From: Polytrichum commune
Taxonomy: Eukaryota > Streptophyta > Polytrichopsida > Polytrichales > Polytrichaceae
Length of the DNA stretch: 62,000 nucleotides
Direction: 5' to 3'
Assembly: GCA_950295325.1 (NCBI GenBank)
Contig: OX485804.1
Coordinates: 1 to 62,000, forward strand
A model generated the notes under the pieces. It searched no databases. It was not told the DNA's origin and saw only the letters and a program-made list of their open reading frames with translations. Shown here in pieces: positions 33,930 to 47,040 of the stretch. Position 1 is the first letter of the stretch. Each line of letters opens with the position of its first letter. A program made the position numbers and the translations under genes.

Positions 33930-36900
33930 AAGCTCTCCTGCCTTCTTTTATGCGCTTGTTGTATCTTTGCAGGACAGGATAGAGAGCGTTGCATATCTTA
34001 CATAAAGCTGCAATTTGAGCAGAGTGTAAAGGAGCCGAGTCAATCCCGCCTCACTAGTGTAGTTTAACATTCATTGAATCATTAAGTCACTGGGGCCTTG
34101 ACAACACTTCGCAACCCAGATTTCATCTTCTATTTCTTCATATTGGAATATATTGTACAACTAGCTGTGCTAATTATCTAGCATGAATTATGATTCTCGC
34201 CACAAACAGTATTGGAGACAGTTCGTTTCGCATTGATTGCACTGATCAAGATTAGATCAAGATTAGTTACTTGATTAGTTAGAGAAGTTAGATTGATTAG
34301 TGATAGAAGCTTCCTCTTCCATTTCAGTGACAGTGAAGAGAAAAGAATAAGAGACGACGCTACTCTGTCTGTACAGTGTGTGTGATGTATGTAAGATGAG
34401 TGCGTGTCTGCAGTAGAGTTAGTTGCAAGATGATAGTGAACAGTGTAGTGTAATGCAGCTGTTAGATTGGTTATCAAGAACCTGAATAAATTGTATATTG
34501 TATCAAGAGTGATCATTCATGAGTGATTTGAAAAAGAACATCATGTGTATGCTTGTGTAGTTTTATCAATGAATGAATGTTGTAAAGATCAGTCAAATTG
34601 TATTGTCGACAATAAACAGCGCCTGTAAACTTCTGTAATTTGGTCTATGTCAACTGTCTGTCGATGACCTGTTACAGTTACTTTAAGCTGAATAAAGTAG
34701 CCGTTTAGCTGGTTGTTACTGAAAGCAATGGTTGACGGACTTTAGTTTAGAAAGTCATTAAATCTGCCCGCAATCCATCGTCCAAGTCTTGCTGTGCCTT
34801 ACAGACGATTTCCCCGAGTCTACTTGGGGTATTTTTCAGACCAAGTGGTTGGCTCGGGTTACAGTGTTAAGGTAACACAAACCTAACATAGACGTTTAAC
34901 TTTCTCCCCAGCCGGTCACACCAAAGTTAGCAAACACTGCCATCTATTCACACCAAATGCAATCTCTACACGTGCAACAATGCAATCTCTACTTGCCAAT
35001 ATAGACTATCTAGCAATTTGGAGATAATCTTGAACATGGATCCAGGGGATTGGGTGAGGGCCCACACTGTGCATGGTTTTCACAGTTTGTGTTGACAAAA
35101 TTTGACAACACACGTTGGATTCAACATTTAAAGATGTCAAAAGACACATAGTTGCAAATATGTTGAGATGTTTGACCTTATATCCAAATGAGATACAAAT
35201 TATAGGATACAATTCATGTGGAGATCAGGATATACACTACAAACTTGCTCAAGATTGCACTCTATTTTCTTGTAGTGAAAATTTTACTATTGGCACCACA
35301 TGGCATCCACGTCGGATTTAATGAGCACTGCTAGACATTGTTGATGTGAATAAAAGGAATTCACTATTGGCTTACCACTGAGATATGCATGTTGTAGCAT
35401 TTGATGTGAAAGATGCTTTATATTGATATGTGCAATTAGGTTGCCATCGCGAATAGGTTGCCTTTTTACCCATGCAACTTATCTTGGGTCAACATCAAAT
35501 CACAAGAACTTTTAACTTTTGATTCATCCACATAACATCTACAAAAATAATTAACATTTTTATTTATATTTTTGTTGTGGCTAAAAATTTCAAAATAGTG
35601 TGGAATGTTCATAATTTAGAATTGGGCAACCTAATTGCACATTTCAGCGTAGACATCCTAAGGATTGAACTATCAATATATAATAGATATTAGCCATTAT
35701 AATCTATGTTGTAGTTGGCATACAAGAAATACTTAAATATCCATATGAGACCTTGATGGTGGGTGCAAGCATGGTAAAGTGGACTAAGAAAGTGTTCCGG
35801 TCAATGTAAATTTGGAGGTGCCAATAGAAAGTGACCATTATTATATATAAGTGTGATTCTTCTATGGATATGGAAATGTTCTTCTTATAATACACTAGTA
35901 TAGGAATCAAGTGAGTGGAAAAAAGTATCAACAAGTGGTGAATTCACTTACAACGAATGAGAGCATGCAAGAATCAAAGATTGTCCATTTTCATTGTGCT
36001 CGCCTCCTGGTATGTACTATTTTTTTTTAAATTAAAAAAATGAAGACAAGTGAAATGTCATTTCATTGCCAAAACATAATACAAGGTCAATGGACTCAGA
36101 GCATAGAGTGGAGAATACTTAGGCATTGGAGAAGGTTACTTATACAAAACAACTTGACAACTTGAAGAATTGTACTTGGCTACTTTAAGAGGGTTACTTG
36201 GTTATTTGAAGGGTGTTACTTGGCTACTTAAAGAGAGTTACTAGGCTAGTTGGAGAGTGTTACTTGGTTACTTGAAAGGTGTTATTTGGCTACTTAAAAA
36301 AAAGTCACTTAGCTACTTGAGTAAGATCACTTGGTTACCGAAGGAGATTACTTGGCTACTTGGGTATTTGAAATAGATTAATCAAATACTTTAAATCGAT
36401 GACATGGCCACTTGAAGAATGCTACTTGGACACTTGGTTACTTGAAGCAAGTTACTTATAGAAGACACTTAGCTTACTAGAGCTCCTTGACTATAGTACA
36501 ACGATACCAAGGATCCGGCATTCCTTGGTGCTTATCACAAGGAAATTAAAAGAAGAAACTTGATACAAATTAAGAGGAGTCTTAAACCAATTAAATATAG
36601 AAGACTTCTATCACTACAAATTAAAATCCAAAAGAAGAGAAGAAGACAACTGCGACACATGAAGAAGTTACAACGCTACAACACACGAAGAGAAGAGATC
36701 AAGGTCTAGATGAAAGATAGAAAGTAACACTTGAGCTTAAGGAGACAACTGTGGCACATGAAGAAGTTCAACACAAGAAGAAAGTTACAAACAAACAAGT
36801 TAATAGATTAGAAACAACTCTTGATCCAATGAGACTACTTGAAGAGATATCGCCAAGAGAGAGATTCCTTACTACAAAAGAAGATTTTTAAGTTATAAAA

Positions 36901-37650
36901 GTCCATTATGATGGATACAAGGTAGAGGAGCTTTTAAAAGAAGGACAAAGACATCTACCAACACAACAAGAAAAACAACCAAGATAGAAACGACAAACGG
37001 CAAGGAGATTAGGTAGGTTAGTCATCATAACCATGACTAACGACACAATCAACCCTAGGAACAAGTGGAGGTAATTGAGCTCTACAAGTACCATGTGCAT
37101 ATGTTAAAACACTTCCAATGTTATACTCTAGGGATTTCATAGTACATTTCTAATTATGCAATGCGCCAAGTGACACATACACCACGATTGAATAACTGAC
37201 ACACCTGAGGTTAGTCTGTCTTACATGGACACTTTTCTTATGGGATTCAAAACATGCAATTAATGCCAGATGGTTGCCAATTCCAAACAGCACTTGTTTC
37301 ATTTGCCGTATTGTTTTTGTAGTTCATACATGAATTTCTTATTCATTATCAAAGTGAGGATTCTTGAACTCATGAAATGGTCAATACGTTGATACTAATG
37401 AGCAATCAAAGGAAATACGTTGACTCATGAGCCTATAGTGGCTAACAACATTTAAGCACACTATTCAAGCTAGTTTCAACACGCGTTTTTTAGTGTTCAT
37501 TCTTAGATCCATAAGTAACCACACACCATTTAAATTTAATGTCCAATTAAAGAAAATGACCATGAAAGGTCCGCATACCTTAATGAGGTAGGTGTGCAAT
37601 TTCATATTGTTGACTTTGAACATCTCACGGACAATATTGGAAATTGACAA
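33930..37650. other. Spacer DNA without genes
   Basis: Only short chance frames. 36,120-36,470 is a minisatellite of about 30 bp units built on GTTACTTGGCTACTTGAAG. 36,560-36,990 is strikingly purine-rich on the plus strand (GAAGAAGTTACAAC and relatives). No RNA gene or transposase is seen. Confidence 0.5.
36120..36470. repeat. Minisatellite, ~30 bp unit GTTACTTGGCTACTTGAAG
   Basis: Roughly eleven imperfect copies with unit lengths of 27-32 bp. The TTACTTGG and CTACTT halves also alternate, suggesting that the unit itself arose by duplication. Confidence 0.8.
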
Positions 37651-37684
37651 TCTGGGGGCATTCACGGTTGAGGTACTACTTTTG

Positions 37685-40024
37685 GGCGGACGCTAAAGAA
37701 GCCCTATCGAGCTCTGTGCGCCTAAGAATCCGCGTCCCCTGGCCCACGTGTCAGTGCCCAAATCATAACTTTCTGGACCTGCCCACGCTGTTGCCCGCAC
37801 CTTGCCAGACCGGATGGAACCTTGGACGAAGTTAGCTCCAACGACGTTAGTCATCCTTCGATCCATGGACCCTCTTCCGAGCATTGGGAACGTTTCCCTA
37901 TCTCCTTCCCATCGGTTTTCAACCACATTTGCTAATGTGTTATGCAAACGATATCTGCGGATGTGTTATGTATCAAAATCTCTGGAATGTGTTATACGCC
38001 GGTCCCAAATCCAAAAATGTGTTATGCACTAAATCCAAATTTACAAATGTGTCATCCATCATATTCATGTTTACGAATGTGTCATGCACTAGATCCAAAT
38101 TTACAAACGTGTCATGCACCAGATCCATATTTATAAATATGTCATGCGTCATATTCATATTTACAAATGTGTCATGCACAAGATCCAGATTTACAAATGT
38201 ATCATGCGTCATTTTCATATTTACAAATGTGTCATGCACAAGATCCAGATTTACAAATGTGTCATGCGTCATATTCAAATGTGTCATGCACTTGATCCTG
38301 CCCGTCAATTTTTCTGCACCCGACCGAAAATTGTTGCCCGCCCGCCCGACTTCGAAAAAACTATTGTACTTGCTTTTTTGAAGGCTACTTGTCCACAAAT
38401 CCCATATTGAGTGCACTTCATTTTCAAGGTCTCAAATCCAATATATATGTTCATTTTCATTGAGTAAATAAGCAATTGACTGGATTTCATTTTCAAAGTG
38501 AAACCGCCAATAAAGCACGTAATAAACTTGGAAGTCAAAAATATTACAAATTCCTCATTAGCATTGAGGTTATAATTTTTGTCACTTACAATTGAAAGGG
38601 ACTTTGTCATTCTAAAGTGAAACTCAAATTGAAGATTTTTTTAATTTGTGAATAGTTTAATATTATATATATATAATATAGTTAATACCGACTACTATCA
38701 CAAATTTTTCATACGCATTTAAACTAATTAAGCAAGATTGCATGCAACTAAGTCTAGTAATTTCTGATTTATCCTAATTAAGCCTTTTAAATCAGCATTG
38801 TGATAAATCAAAAATTACTAGACTTAGTTGCATGCAATCTTACTTAACTAGTTTAAATGCGTATGAAAAATTTGTGATAGTAGTCGGTATTAACTATATT
38901 TTATATACATATATAATATTAAACTATTCACAAATTAAAAAAATCTTCAATTTGAGTTTCACTTTAGAATGACAAAGTCCCTTTCAATTGTAAGTGACAA
39001 AAATTATAACCTCAATGATAATGAGGAATTTGTAATATTTTTGACTTCCAAGTTTATTACGTGCTTTATTGGCGGTTTCACTTTGAAAATGAAATCCAAT
39101 CAATTGCTTATTTACTCAATGAAAGTGTACATATATATTGGATTTGAGACCTTGAAAATGAAGTGCACTCAATATGGGATTTGTGGACAAGTAGCCTTCA
39201 AAAATGCAAGTACAATAGTTTTTTCGAAGTCGGGCGGGCGGGCAACAATTTTCGGTCGGGTGCAGAAAAATTGACGGGCAGTTGCCCCTGACAGAATATT
39301 CCCCCCCCCCTCCGAAAAGTTCGTGGGGGGGTACTTAACGTCCTCCACCTGGATGTAGTGCATAGCACATTTGAAATTTTGAATATGATGTATGACACAT
39401 TCACAAATTTGGATCAAGTGCATGACACATTTGAATATGACGCATGACACATTTGTAAATTTGGATCTTGTGCATGACACATTTGTAAATATGAAAATGA
39501 CGCATGACATATTTGTAAATCTAGATCTTGTGCATGACACATTTGTAAATATGAATATGACGCATGACATATTTATAAATATGGATCTAGTGCATGACAC
39601 GTTTGTAAATTTGGATCTAGTGCATGACACATTCGTAAACATGAATATGACGGATGACACATTTATAAATTTGAATTTAGTGCATAACACATTTTTGGAT
39701 TTGGGACCGGCGTATAACACATTCCAGAGATTTTGATGCATAACACATTCCGCAGATATCGTTTGCATAACACATTAGCAAATGTGGTTGAAAACCGATG
39801 GGAAGGAGATAGCGAACGTTCCCAATGCTCGAAAGAGGATCCATGGCTCGAAGGATGACTAACGTCGTTGGTGCTAACTCCGTCCAAGGTTCCATCCGGT
39901 CTGACAAGGTGCGGGCAACAGCGTGGGCAGGTCCAGAAAGTTATGATTTGGGCACTGACACGTGGGCCAGGGGGCGCGGATTCTTAGGCGCACAAAGCTC
40001 GATAGGTGTTCTTTAGCGTCCGCC
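37685..40024. mobile_element. Foldback MULE-like element, 2.34 kb
   Basis: Begins GGCGGACGCTAAAGAA and ends with its exact inverse, flanked by a perfect 9-bp direct repeat CTACTTTTG (37,676-37,684 and 40,025-40,033). Nine-base duplications are typical of Mutator-like elements. Almost the whole element is an inverted repeat: arm 37,685-38,774, loop of about 28 bp, arm 38,803-40,024. The inner arm coordinates sum to 77,579. The right arm has an extra ~130 bp near 39,280-39,410. No transposase. The target is the TIR of the older element around it. Confidence 0.85.
37970..38300. repeat. ~30 bp tandem array in foldback arm (mirror 39,380-39,720)
   Basis: About ten units of TTTACAAATGTGTCATGCA plus CAAGATCCAGA or TCATATTCATA, alternating in a higher-order 60 bp pattern. 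Because the unit is a multiple of three it creates long repetitive frames on both strands (HDTFVNMNMT and similar), which are not genes. Confidence 0.9.
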
Positions 40025-40173
40025 CTACTTTTGGGACAAAGGACTCAAGGACTTTGTCGCATTGATCTTGGTTTTTATCATGATTTACTATTATTTGATC
40101 AATAAATTTTACATAAATAAGTAGATAGTTCATAAGCTTTATCAAGAAAGATTTTTATCATTATTTAATAATC

Positions 40174-40200
40174 ACCCTAAACCCTAAACCCTAAACCCTA
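40174..40200. repeat. Short interstitial telomere motif (3-4 units)
   Basis: CCCTAAACCCTAAACCCTA followed by AACCCTAGG, inside the distal part of the interrupted TIR element. The uninterrupted copy at 55,566-56,374 lacks it at the corresponding place, which suggests later insertion, for example during break repair. Confidence 0.8.
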
Positions 40201-41333
40201 GGCCACATAAGTGGCATTTTTTTGCTATTTAGGTGTGCATTGGTGGTCAATTATTTCCTGTTATGTATCTTGGTACCTTGGTAAAAGTGTCATGTGTCCA
40301 TTCATATAAATTTTTTTGTCCAATTCTATTACTAAACGTTCCTTTTACGTGTGGCCGTGAGTATATGTATATTTGGACATGTTTGGTGCCACATGTAAAG
40401 TTGGGCAATTGCTATTCAATACATATTTGGTTCTATTGGTACACACTTGAACGATGAGTGTGAGGAAAAAAATTGGGATCGTTTCGATTGATTCTTGTTG
40501 TCCTTTTCATTCCTTGATCCTAAGGTGAACAATTAAGACAACACTCATGAATGTCCTTTAAGGAATCAAAAGGATATCTTAGATGACCCTATTCCTTCTA
40601 AATTAACTTGGTCAGTGTACTCGATATGGAGTATGAAATGTAGGTATGATCCAAAATATGCTTCACAATACAAATCTAAGCATACCAAGCATGTGAAGTT
40701 ATCCAAAAAAGTTCGTTTTCCGTTAGACGGCCAAAAGTAGTACCCCAACCGTGAATGGCCCCATCTACCTTATGATTTTATTCTAATTCGACGGTTACTA
40801 TCTATTTTCGGCTAAGGCTAGACGCCCACCTCTTTGAGCTAGCCCCTATTGCTATTACCCGCGTTTAAAATGCATGCATTTATAATATAGCAAATAGATA
40901 CGTTTTATGGGAATTATGACGTCTACATTAGCATCAGAAGCTCATAGGTAGTGTTGAGGAACGCACTTGAGATGAATAAATTACAAACTTATGGGTTCGG
41001 TTTTAATTAGACCCCCTTTTCCTTGGTAATAATGGTGGGGGCCTAGCTCAAAAAGGCATGTGTCTAGCCTTGGCCTATACTTTCCCTTTTATGTGACATG
41101 ATACTATAAACAATTGTCTTTCAAATGACAGATGCAAATTAGTGCATTTTTTTCACACATATTACTATTGGAACATATCAAATTGGGCATCCTTGTTTAT
41201 AAATTGAAGTTTTCAACTTGAGAAGAGTCGTCTGCTCATGTATTATCCAGAACTCAATAAGGCAAGGCCACTTCATTCCATAAACACCAATTTTGCATAA
41301 CTGCACGAAAAGATACTTGATGCAGAACAATGA

Positions 41334-41553
41334 TCGGGGAAAACCGGCAGTTAGTTACAAATGAACCGGTTGAGTTTGAGAAATAACCGGTTGAAGTTCA
41401 AGACTGCAGGAAAATTACCGATCAATTTCAAAGAATTTATAGAATATACCCCAATTTAATGAAGGAAAACCGGAGGATGTCAACATGTAAGCGGTTGGAC
41501 TAGCAAACACTAGGATCTCAACCGATTATGCCCAAAAATCTCCGCGAACACTG
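41334..41553. repeat. Fullest copy of dispersed AACCGG-rich repeat
   Basis: Contains GATCGGGGAAAACCGGCAGT, AATGAACCGGTTGAGTTTGA, AATAACCGGTTGAAGTTCAA and AACATGTAAGCGGTTGGACT in order. Reverse-oriented copies occur at 5,770, 8,283 and 8,638, and fragments at 1,288 and 5,175-5,240. The repeated AACCGGTTGA palindrome-like half-sites are notable. The repeat is followed by ordinary AT-rich DNA to 43,160, in which the minus frame 41,830-42,111 is of doubtful significance. Confidence 0.75.
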
Positions 41554-43164
41554 ATGCAGAACCATCTTAAAATCCATCATGATCACAAACCCTAAATTAC
41601 AAATATTAAGTGTAATGAATGCATGACAAGCTCGGGGATGCTCTTGATGCTAGAACCATGAATCATGTGCATGCATAACCATGAAATTAATACCCTTAAT
41701 ATACAAGATTTATTTCCCTCTTAAAAATGATATACGTACAAATATGTAGCTAGAAAATCCCCTCAATACCACAAAGTGAAAAATAAAAGAATTTACATAG
41801 ACCCCAATTGTATGTACATGCCAAAAAGATCATGTGAAAAATATGACTAAAATACTCTTAGCAAGACATATATCTTTATCATTGATGAAATCATTGAACA
41901 CTTGTTCATCCATTGGATGTAACTCATATACATTTGTATCTATAATATAAGTCATTTTAGTCAATGCAATGATGGTATCTAACTCTACCATCAAAGGATC
42001 TATCAAATCGTACGTCCACATTGACCCATTCTTATTTTGAGACCAATATAACCATATTTTCATATTGGAAGGCCGGTACAAGAGGTCAATTGGTTGTCGA
42101 TATTCAACCAAAGCTCCAAAAAATCATATCTTTACAAACACAAACTCATTGGCACCAATATCGCACAAAATTCCAACCCAAAACCAACTTCCAAAAATAT
42201 GAAATGCCTCGCAAGGCAAAAAAAAAATGCAGATGCCAACCGAACCCCAAAACCAAAAGCGAGAAACAACCACAAGAAGAACCATCCACAAGCTTCACTT
42301 GCGAGCTTCACAACAAGAAAACTTTAGGATCTCCAAAGGATGGTTTTCCCTCTCTCGTCCTAAACCTTAAATTTCAGGGATGAATATGTTCACTCATTGG
42401 ATGAAATATTCATTTGAACCTCTTGTAGACTATCCACTTCATCATAGTTGACTATGGGCCTTAAGGTAGAAATACAACTAGGATTAAATGAATAATATGC
42501 CTTGTGTGTTTGGGTGCAAGCATTGTCAAGTAACTCCATTACCCTATGCAGGTTTAAATGAAAGTGATTCAAAACTATAATCTGACTTTGAATTTTATGA
42601 AGGAAAGAATCGGAAGCATTTGAAAAACATATTGATCTACAAAGCCAAGAAATTTATGTTGGTTTCAAGAACAGTCTAGATATTTTAGAAGACGGTGCAA
42701 GTAGTGTGCAAGTGGGTATATTCACCATGTAATTGTTTAAAATAAGATAAAATATGATAAAATAGAATTTTTCCTACAAATTTTTGTAGTGGTGTCCTCA
42801 ACTTCATAATGAATTCAAGGAATATGAGAAATATCAAACTTGACAATATTTAAGGATATGAAATTTACATCCAAAACTATATTTAGCCATTTACATTTTG
42901 AGCAACATTTTTAATTATAAGTTTTGAAGATTGCATCTTGATATTCTATATTTGAGTACTTAATACAACAATAAATGGCGTCATGAAATAAATCCATTTA
43001 AACAACACTTGCTACTTTTTAGGCTTTTGACAAAAAAATGAATTTAGTATACGAGAGCACTTTTTCCATACACTTGACAGTGCTTGCTCCCATTTACTAA
43101 GCTAGAATAAAGAATACATGTACCTTATATATATTTTGTAACCCCTAGGCACAATCAATATTAT

Positions 43165-43418
43165 CACTATATTCATTAATTTGGGACTTTTTCGGCATTT
43201 TGAGACAGTTACAGTATATAAGAACATGGATAAAATCACACAAATATTGGAGAGTGTTATAAGATGCACATACTTTGTAGCGGGTGTTCATATCAAGAAC
43301 CCAATTAAGAACTCATATCAAGATGGTTTACGTAGGATGACCCAAACATTAGACCATGTTGTTGTGGTGCATATATTAATTTGAGACAAGAGAAAGTTTC
43401 AAATTAACGAATATAGTG
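43165..43418. mobile_element. 254 bp MITE abutting the palindrome's inner edge
   Basis: Starts CACTATATTCATTAATTTGG and ends CAAATTAACGAATATAGTG, so the termini are inverted repeats of about 20 bp. TTTTGAGACA subterminal blocks occur on both sides. It has the same termini as the elements at 18,240-18,652 and 57,983-58,385. Its right end is only 3-4 bp from the inner end of the right palindrome arm. Confidence 0.8.
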
Positions 43419-45572
43419 ATTTATTCCTTTTGTGCACCTAGACGGTTATGTGCAGGCCACATTGAGTGCACCCCCAAGATGACAAATCGTGAAAACCACT
43501 CCAATTGACACGACAGATCAATTTTAATGCCACACTCCACCAAATATTTATTGCAACTTACTTCAAGGAAAAATCATGTGACAAGATAAATAGAGATAAA
43601 TGACCATTGTTTCTAGTTCTCTTGTCAATAAAGTGCTATTCCCGGGGGGTAGACTCTTCATTAGAAACCTAAATGTTGTGCGTGGGTCATTATGACATCA
43701 AACCCCCTATACACGAGAAGTTTATACATGAAAAAAAATGTATATGCACTAACGACATGCTAGAAAATAGATTCAAGTATTTATACGGAGCTTTTCAATT
43801 GAATATGATAAATGCCTCCACTACATATATCAAATATAAATCATGAATACAATAGGCCATTATTACACATAAAATTCACTTTCACTTTCCAATGAGAAAG
43901 TCATTGAACTATTTTTTCATCCATAGCATGTACCTCAACAATTGTATCAAACAAACAATGACAAGAGCACAATAATTTAGCCACAATTTGGAGAGCAAAA
44001 CCCAAGGAAGCCCATGAGTGTTCCAAGAGCCTCTACTTTGTAAAAAACTATAGCCCAAATGCAAACCCTTACAAGAACATAGATGATAGTCATTAAGGAT
44101 TATGACCGTATGACAACAATGGATGAAATGTGAATTGGATGAAACTAACACATTTATTATCAATTTTTTCTCTAAAACTTAGGGCCCCCTTTTGTACATA
44201 TATCTTCACTTCAGAATAATTATAGCCTTTCTAGATGTGCACACTAGAGAAAAACAATACCTCTTCCTTATGCATACAATGTACACTAATGCCTCAAAGA
44301 ATACCCCCTTCTTGGTACACTCACGTTAGTATGAAGAATCCACCCCCCCCCCCCCCGGGGGGGTTCTATTGTGGCTTGCTTAAAGGCAACAATATGTGAC
44401 AAGGTAAACTAAGATGAATGATCGTTGTTCATGGTTCTCCCATCCATGAAGTTTGAATGAACTGAAAACTTTGAGAGTTGGGACAAACAATACTTACCCG
44501 ACAAATCCATGTAGGAGTTTAATATGGAGGATCCCAATTTATTCAAGCTTCACATCATTTAACATAAAGATTGATGACAAAACTAACGAAGGTAGAATCT
44601 TGCAGTAACAAGGTTGTGAATAATTGAAGAGAACACAACATGCTCATTGAGTAGTACAACAATCAACTACCGCATAAGCTAGGGCGAGGCTTTAGGATTT
44701 TCTCTCATCAGGGTTTGAGAATTGAGGATGTGGAATTAAAAAGTCATGGACCTCACATTTGAGTGCTAGAATCCATTATTGTATATAACATAAAAATAAT
44801 TATTTTGTTAAGATAGTGACATGTCATTCCCATTTGTCCATGTCAATTGACAAATGATTCATATTTTTCCTTTCTTGTGATGCGTTAATTTTTGAAAGTC
44901 GTCTTGCAAATGACAAACCAAGATGAAAAATCTTCGTTTTTGCCGAATTTCTTGCCTTATGACGGATGCACATTCCAATCCCATATCATGGATGATTTTT
45001 GAGAACAATTTGTGTATGTACTCGTTCTTTCACTATTAGAAATCATGATCCTAGAACACGCTTCATATTTGATGGGGCAATCATTAGCAATTGACCCCAC
45101 TCAATCCGATCTACAATTGTCGTAGATTGCACTTACCTCTTGGTGAGTGGGGCAATGAGCTAATGACCGCCCCTCTCAAATGGGAAGTATGTTCTGGGAC
45201 CATGTTTCATAGTACACTGAATGTTATATTTAGCCAATTCTAGTCGTCTTGCTCAATATTAATTCTAAACCACCCATGTATTGTCACCAACATTGAATGT
45301 AAACCTAACATTATTTGACATTCTTTGTTAAAGTAATCGAGTATTATTGATTTACAATATTATAAGTACTATCAATTTTCTAATTGATTTTCATCCAAAG
45401 TTCAATCAACAATGACAATATTGCACTAGAAATTTTTTAGGATGCAGAATATACCAAACTTTGTTTCAATAATAGGCATTTGCATGAATTTTAAGTAAGT
45501 TGGGATGACAATACTTGTAAACCTATTCATGAGAAATGTCATCACAGTGACATAAAATACCATATGACAGAA

Positions 45573-45608
<36 letters not shown>

Positions 45609-45612
45609 TTAA

Positions 45613-46213
45613 GGCCACTTCACACACAAGACTGAAGGCCCATGACCATTGCAATCTAAGAGCTCTCATTGGTCGAAAGGGTGGAGACCGTTCAAGTTCA
45701 CTTCACACACGAAGGTGAAAGCCTAAAGGTCCAAAGAAGCCTTCATGGATGAAAAATCTACATGGAGTCCTACATGGCGGACTATGAATAAGGTTTCATG
45801 GTCTCCCAAAATTGTCGTCATGCCCACCTCCAAGAGGTGGGCCTGACGCAAATTCCGGGAGACCTTGTCTATTTTTGAGATTTTTTCCAGCAAGAGAGAT
45901 CTCAAGACAGATTGCACGGCAAATTCCAAAATAGATTCCAAGACAAATTCCAGGACAGACAAACGCCACCAAGTAATTATCTTGGATTAATGGAGTTTGA
46001 GACATATTATATTACACCAAATCCTCCCCTCTCTTTTCGCCAACAAAATATGCAATGGTCCCGCAACAGATCCGTTCTCACTTCACACTATGCTCGAGGG
46101 CCCGTGCATACATAAAACGGCTTTCCCAACACCCATGGTACGGCCTTTGGATGAGAGTGGAGGGTCCTCACCATTACAAGGTCGCAGCTCTTGGCTCATG
46201 TGTGAAGTGGCCC
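45613..46213. mobile_element. TIR element GGGCCACTTCACACA, right-arm copy
   Basis: Mirror image of the element in the left arm and identical in every frame compared, so it was present before the palindrome formed or was copied with it. The (TA)n run next to it (45,573-45,610) is also mirrored with equal length, which is remarkable for a microsatellite. Confidence 0.55.
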
Positions 46214-46746
46214 TTAGTGTAGTGTTTGAAAAGAGTGAATTCCTTGTATTATCTGGGAATAGTCTTTTGGTCAGCAAGGTTTGTCCCAGTAGGGTCCATA
46301 CACGATTCTCCACTGTTGATGCTTCATTACATCAATAGGTCTGTGGATCATGGCCAGGCTAGAAGATCGGAGAGAATATGAATTCACGCGATTTACAACA
46401 AGAATCCAGGGATGGAAGTATAATATGTGCAAGTTGCAGTACTAAAGTCTGTCTGCAATAACTGGGGGACTCTCTCCCATCGGCCGATTGGCCCTCTGTC
46501 TTAAAAAAATGTCAAGGAAAGTTCGTCTGCAACTACTGAAATACAGACAGGTTCTGAATGTTGTGTGAGGTACACGCATTATATACCTGGGGACCACTCT
46601 ACACTTTGCATGCAGGGACCCCCACCTCTCATGTCCTTTAGGAACAACCCCGTCACCATGCGAACACCTATCCATCCCTACTTAGACCATATTGTTCCTC
46701 ATCGCCGTGCTCCTCCAACAATCAGCCTGCTCTCTCGCTCCAAAAG

Positions 46747-46754
46747 TATATATA
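46747..46754 (+). promoter_or_regulatory. TATA-like box, candidate promoter of the plus-strand receptor
   Basis: TATATATA in AAAAGTATATATAGTTTTGA, same sequence as the left-arm copy. It lies 1.4 kb upstream of the first identified exon. Downstream ATGs (for example near 46,777 and 46,861) open only very short frames, so the leader exon remains unassigned. Confidence 0.35.
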
Positions 46755-47040
46755 GTTTTGATGAGTTGCTTGTGTGATGAATATCTCCGTTGCTGCTTAC
46801 AAGCTATGATACCTGACAATCCTTCCCAATTCACCTAAGTTCATTGTATAGACAGCGTAGCATGTTAGGCCTAGTGGTGGAGAAGTGCGTGCAGGCCAAC
46901 TCTATCACGAGCCTGGGCAATTTTCATACACACCAACCAAAATAGGTTGCAGCTTGAGAACTCTTCAATTCCGACCTCAAGAGATGTAGTTTGGACAACA
47001 TCAACAGGGACCTTGACCTAGCGGATAGATACACATTTTA

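Larger units (their letters stand above)
37654..40762. mobile_element. TIR element interrupted by a foldback transposon
   Basis: Outer ends GGGGGCATTCACGGTTGAGG and its inverted partner CCCCAACCGTGAATGGCCCC form long TIRs (consensus CATTCACGGTTGGGGTAC, continuing TACTTTTGG). Flanks show an apparent 4-bp target duplication ATCT. The segment 40,034-40,762 corresponds in reverse to the uninterrupted copy at 55,566-56,374, including a shared 60-codon frame, so the outer element is about 0.8 kb and carries a 2.34 kb insertion (37,685-40,024) in one TIR. Confidence 0.8.

Noticed and set aside
37970-38300. Regular ~30 bp repeats resembling a CRISPR array
   Set aside because: The genome is eukaryotic, there are no unique spacers, and adjacent units differ gradually as in a minisatellite.
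37884-38381. Long repetitive frames (HDTFVNMNMTHD and reverse-strand relatives) at 37.9-38.4 and 39.2-39.8 kb
   Set aside because: They are by-products of a ~30 bp tandem array whose unit length is a multiple of three; both strands are open at once and the frame dissolves outside the array.
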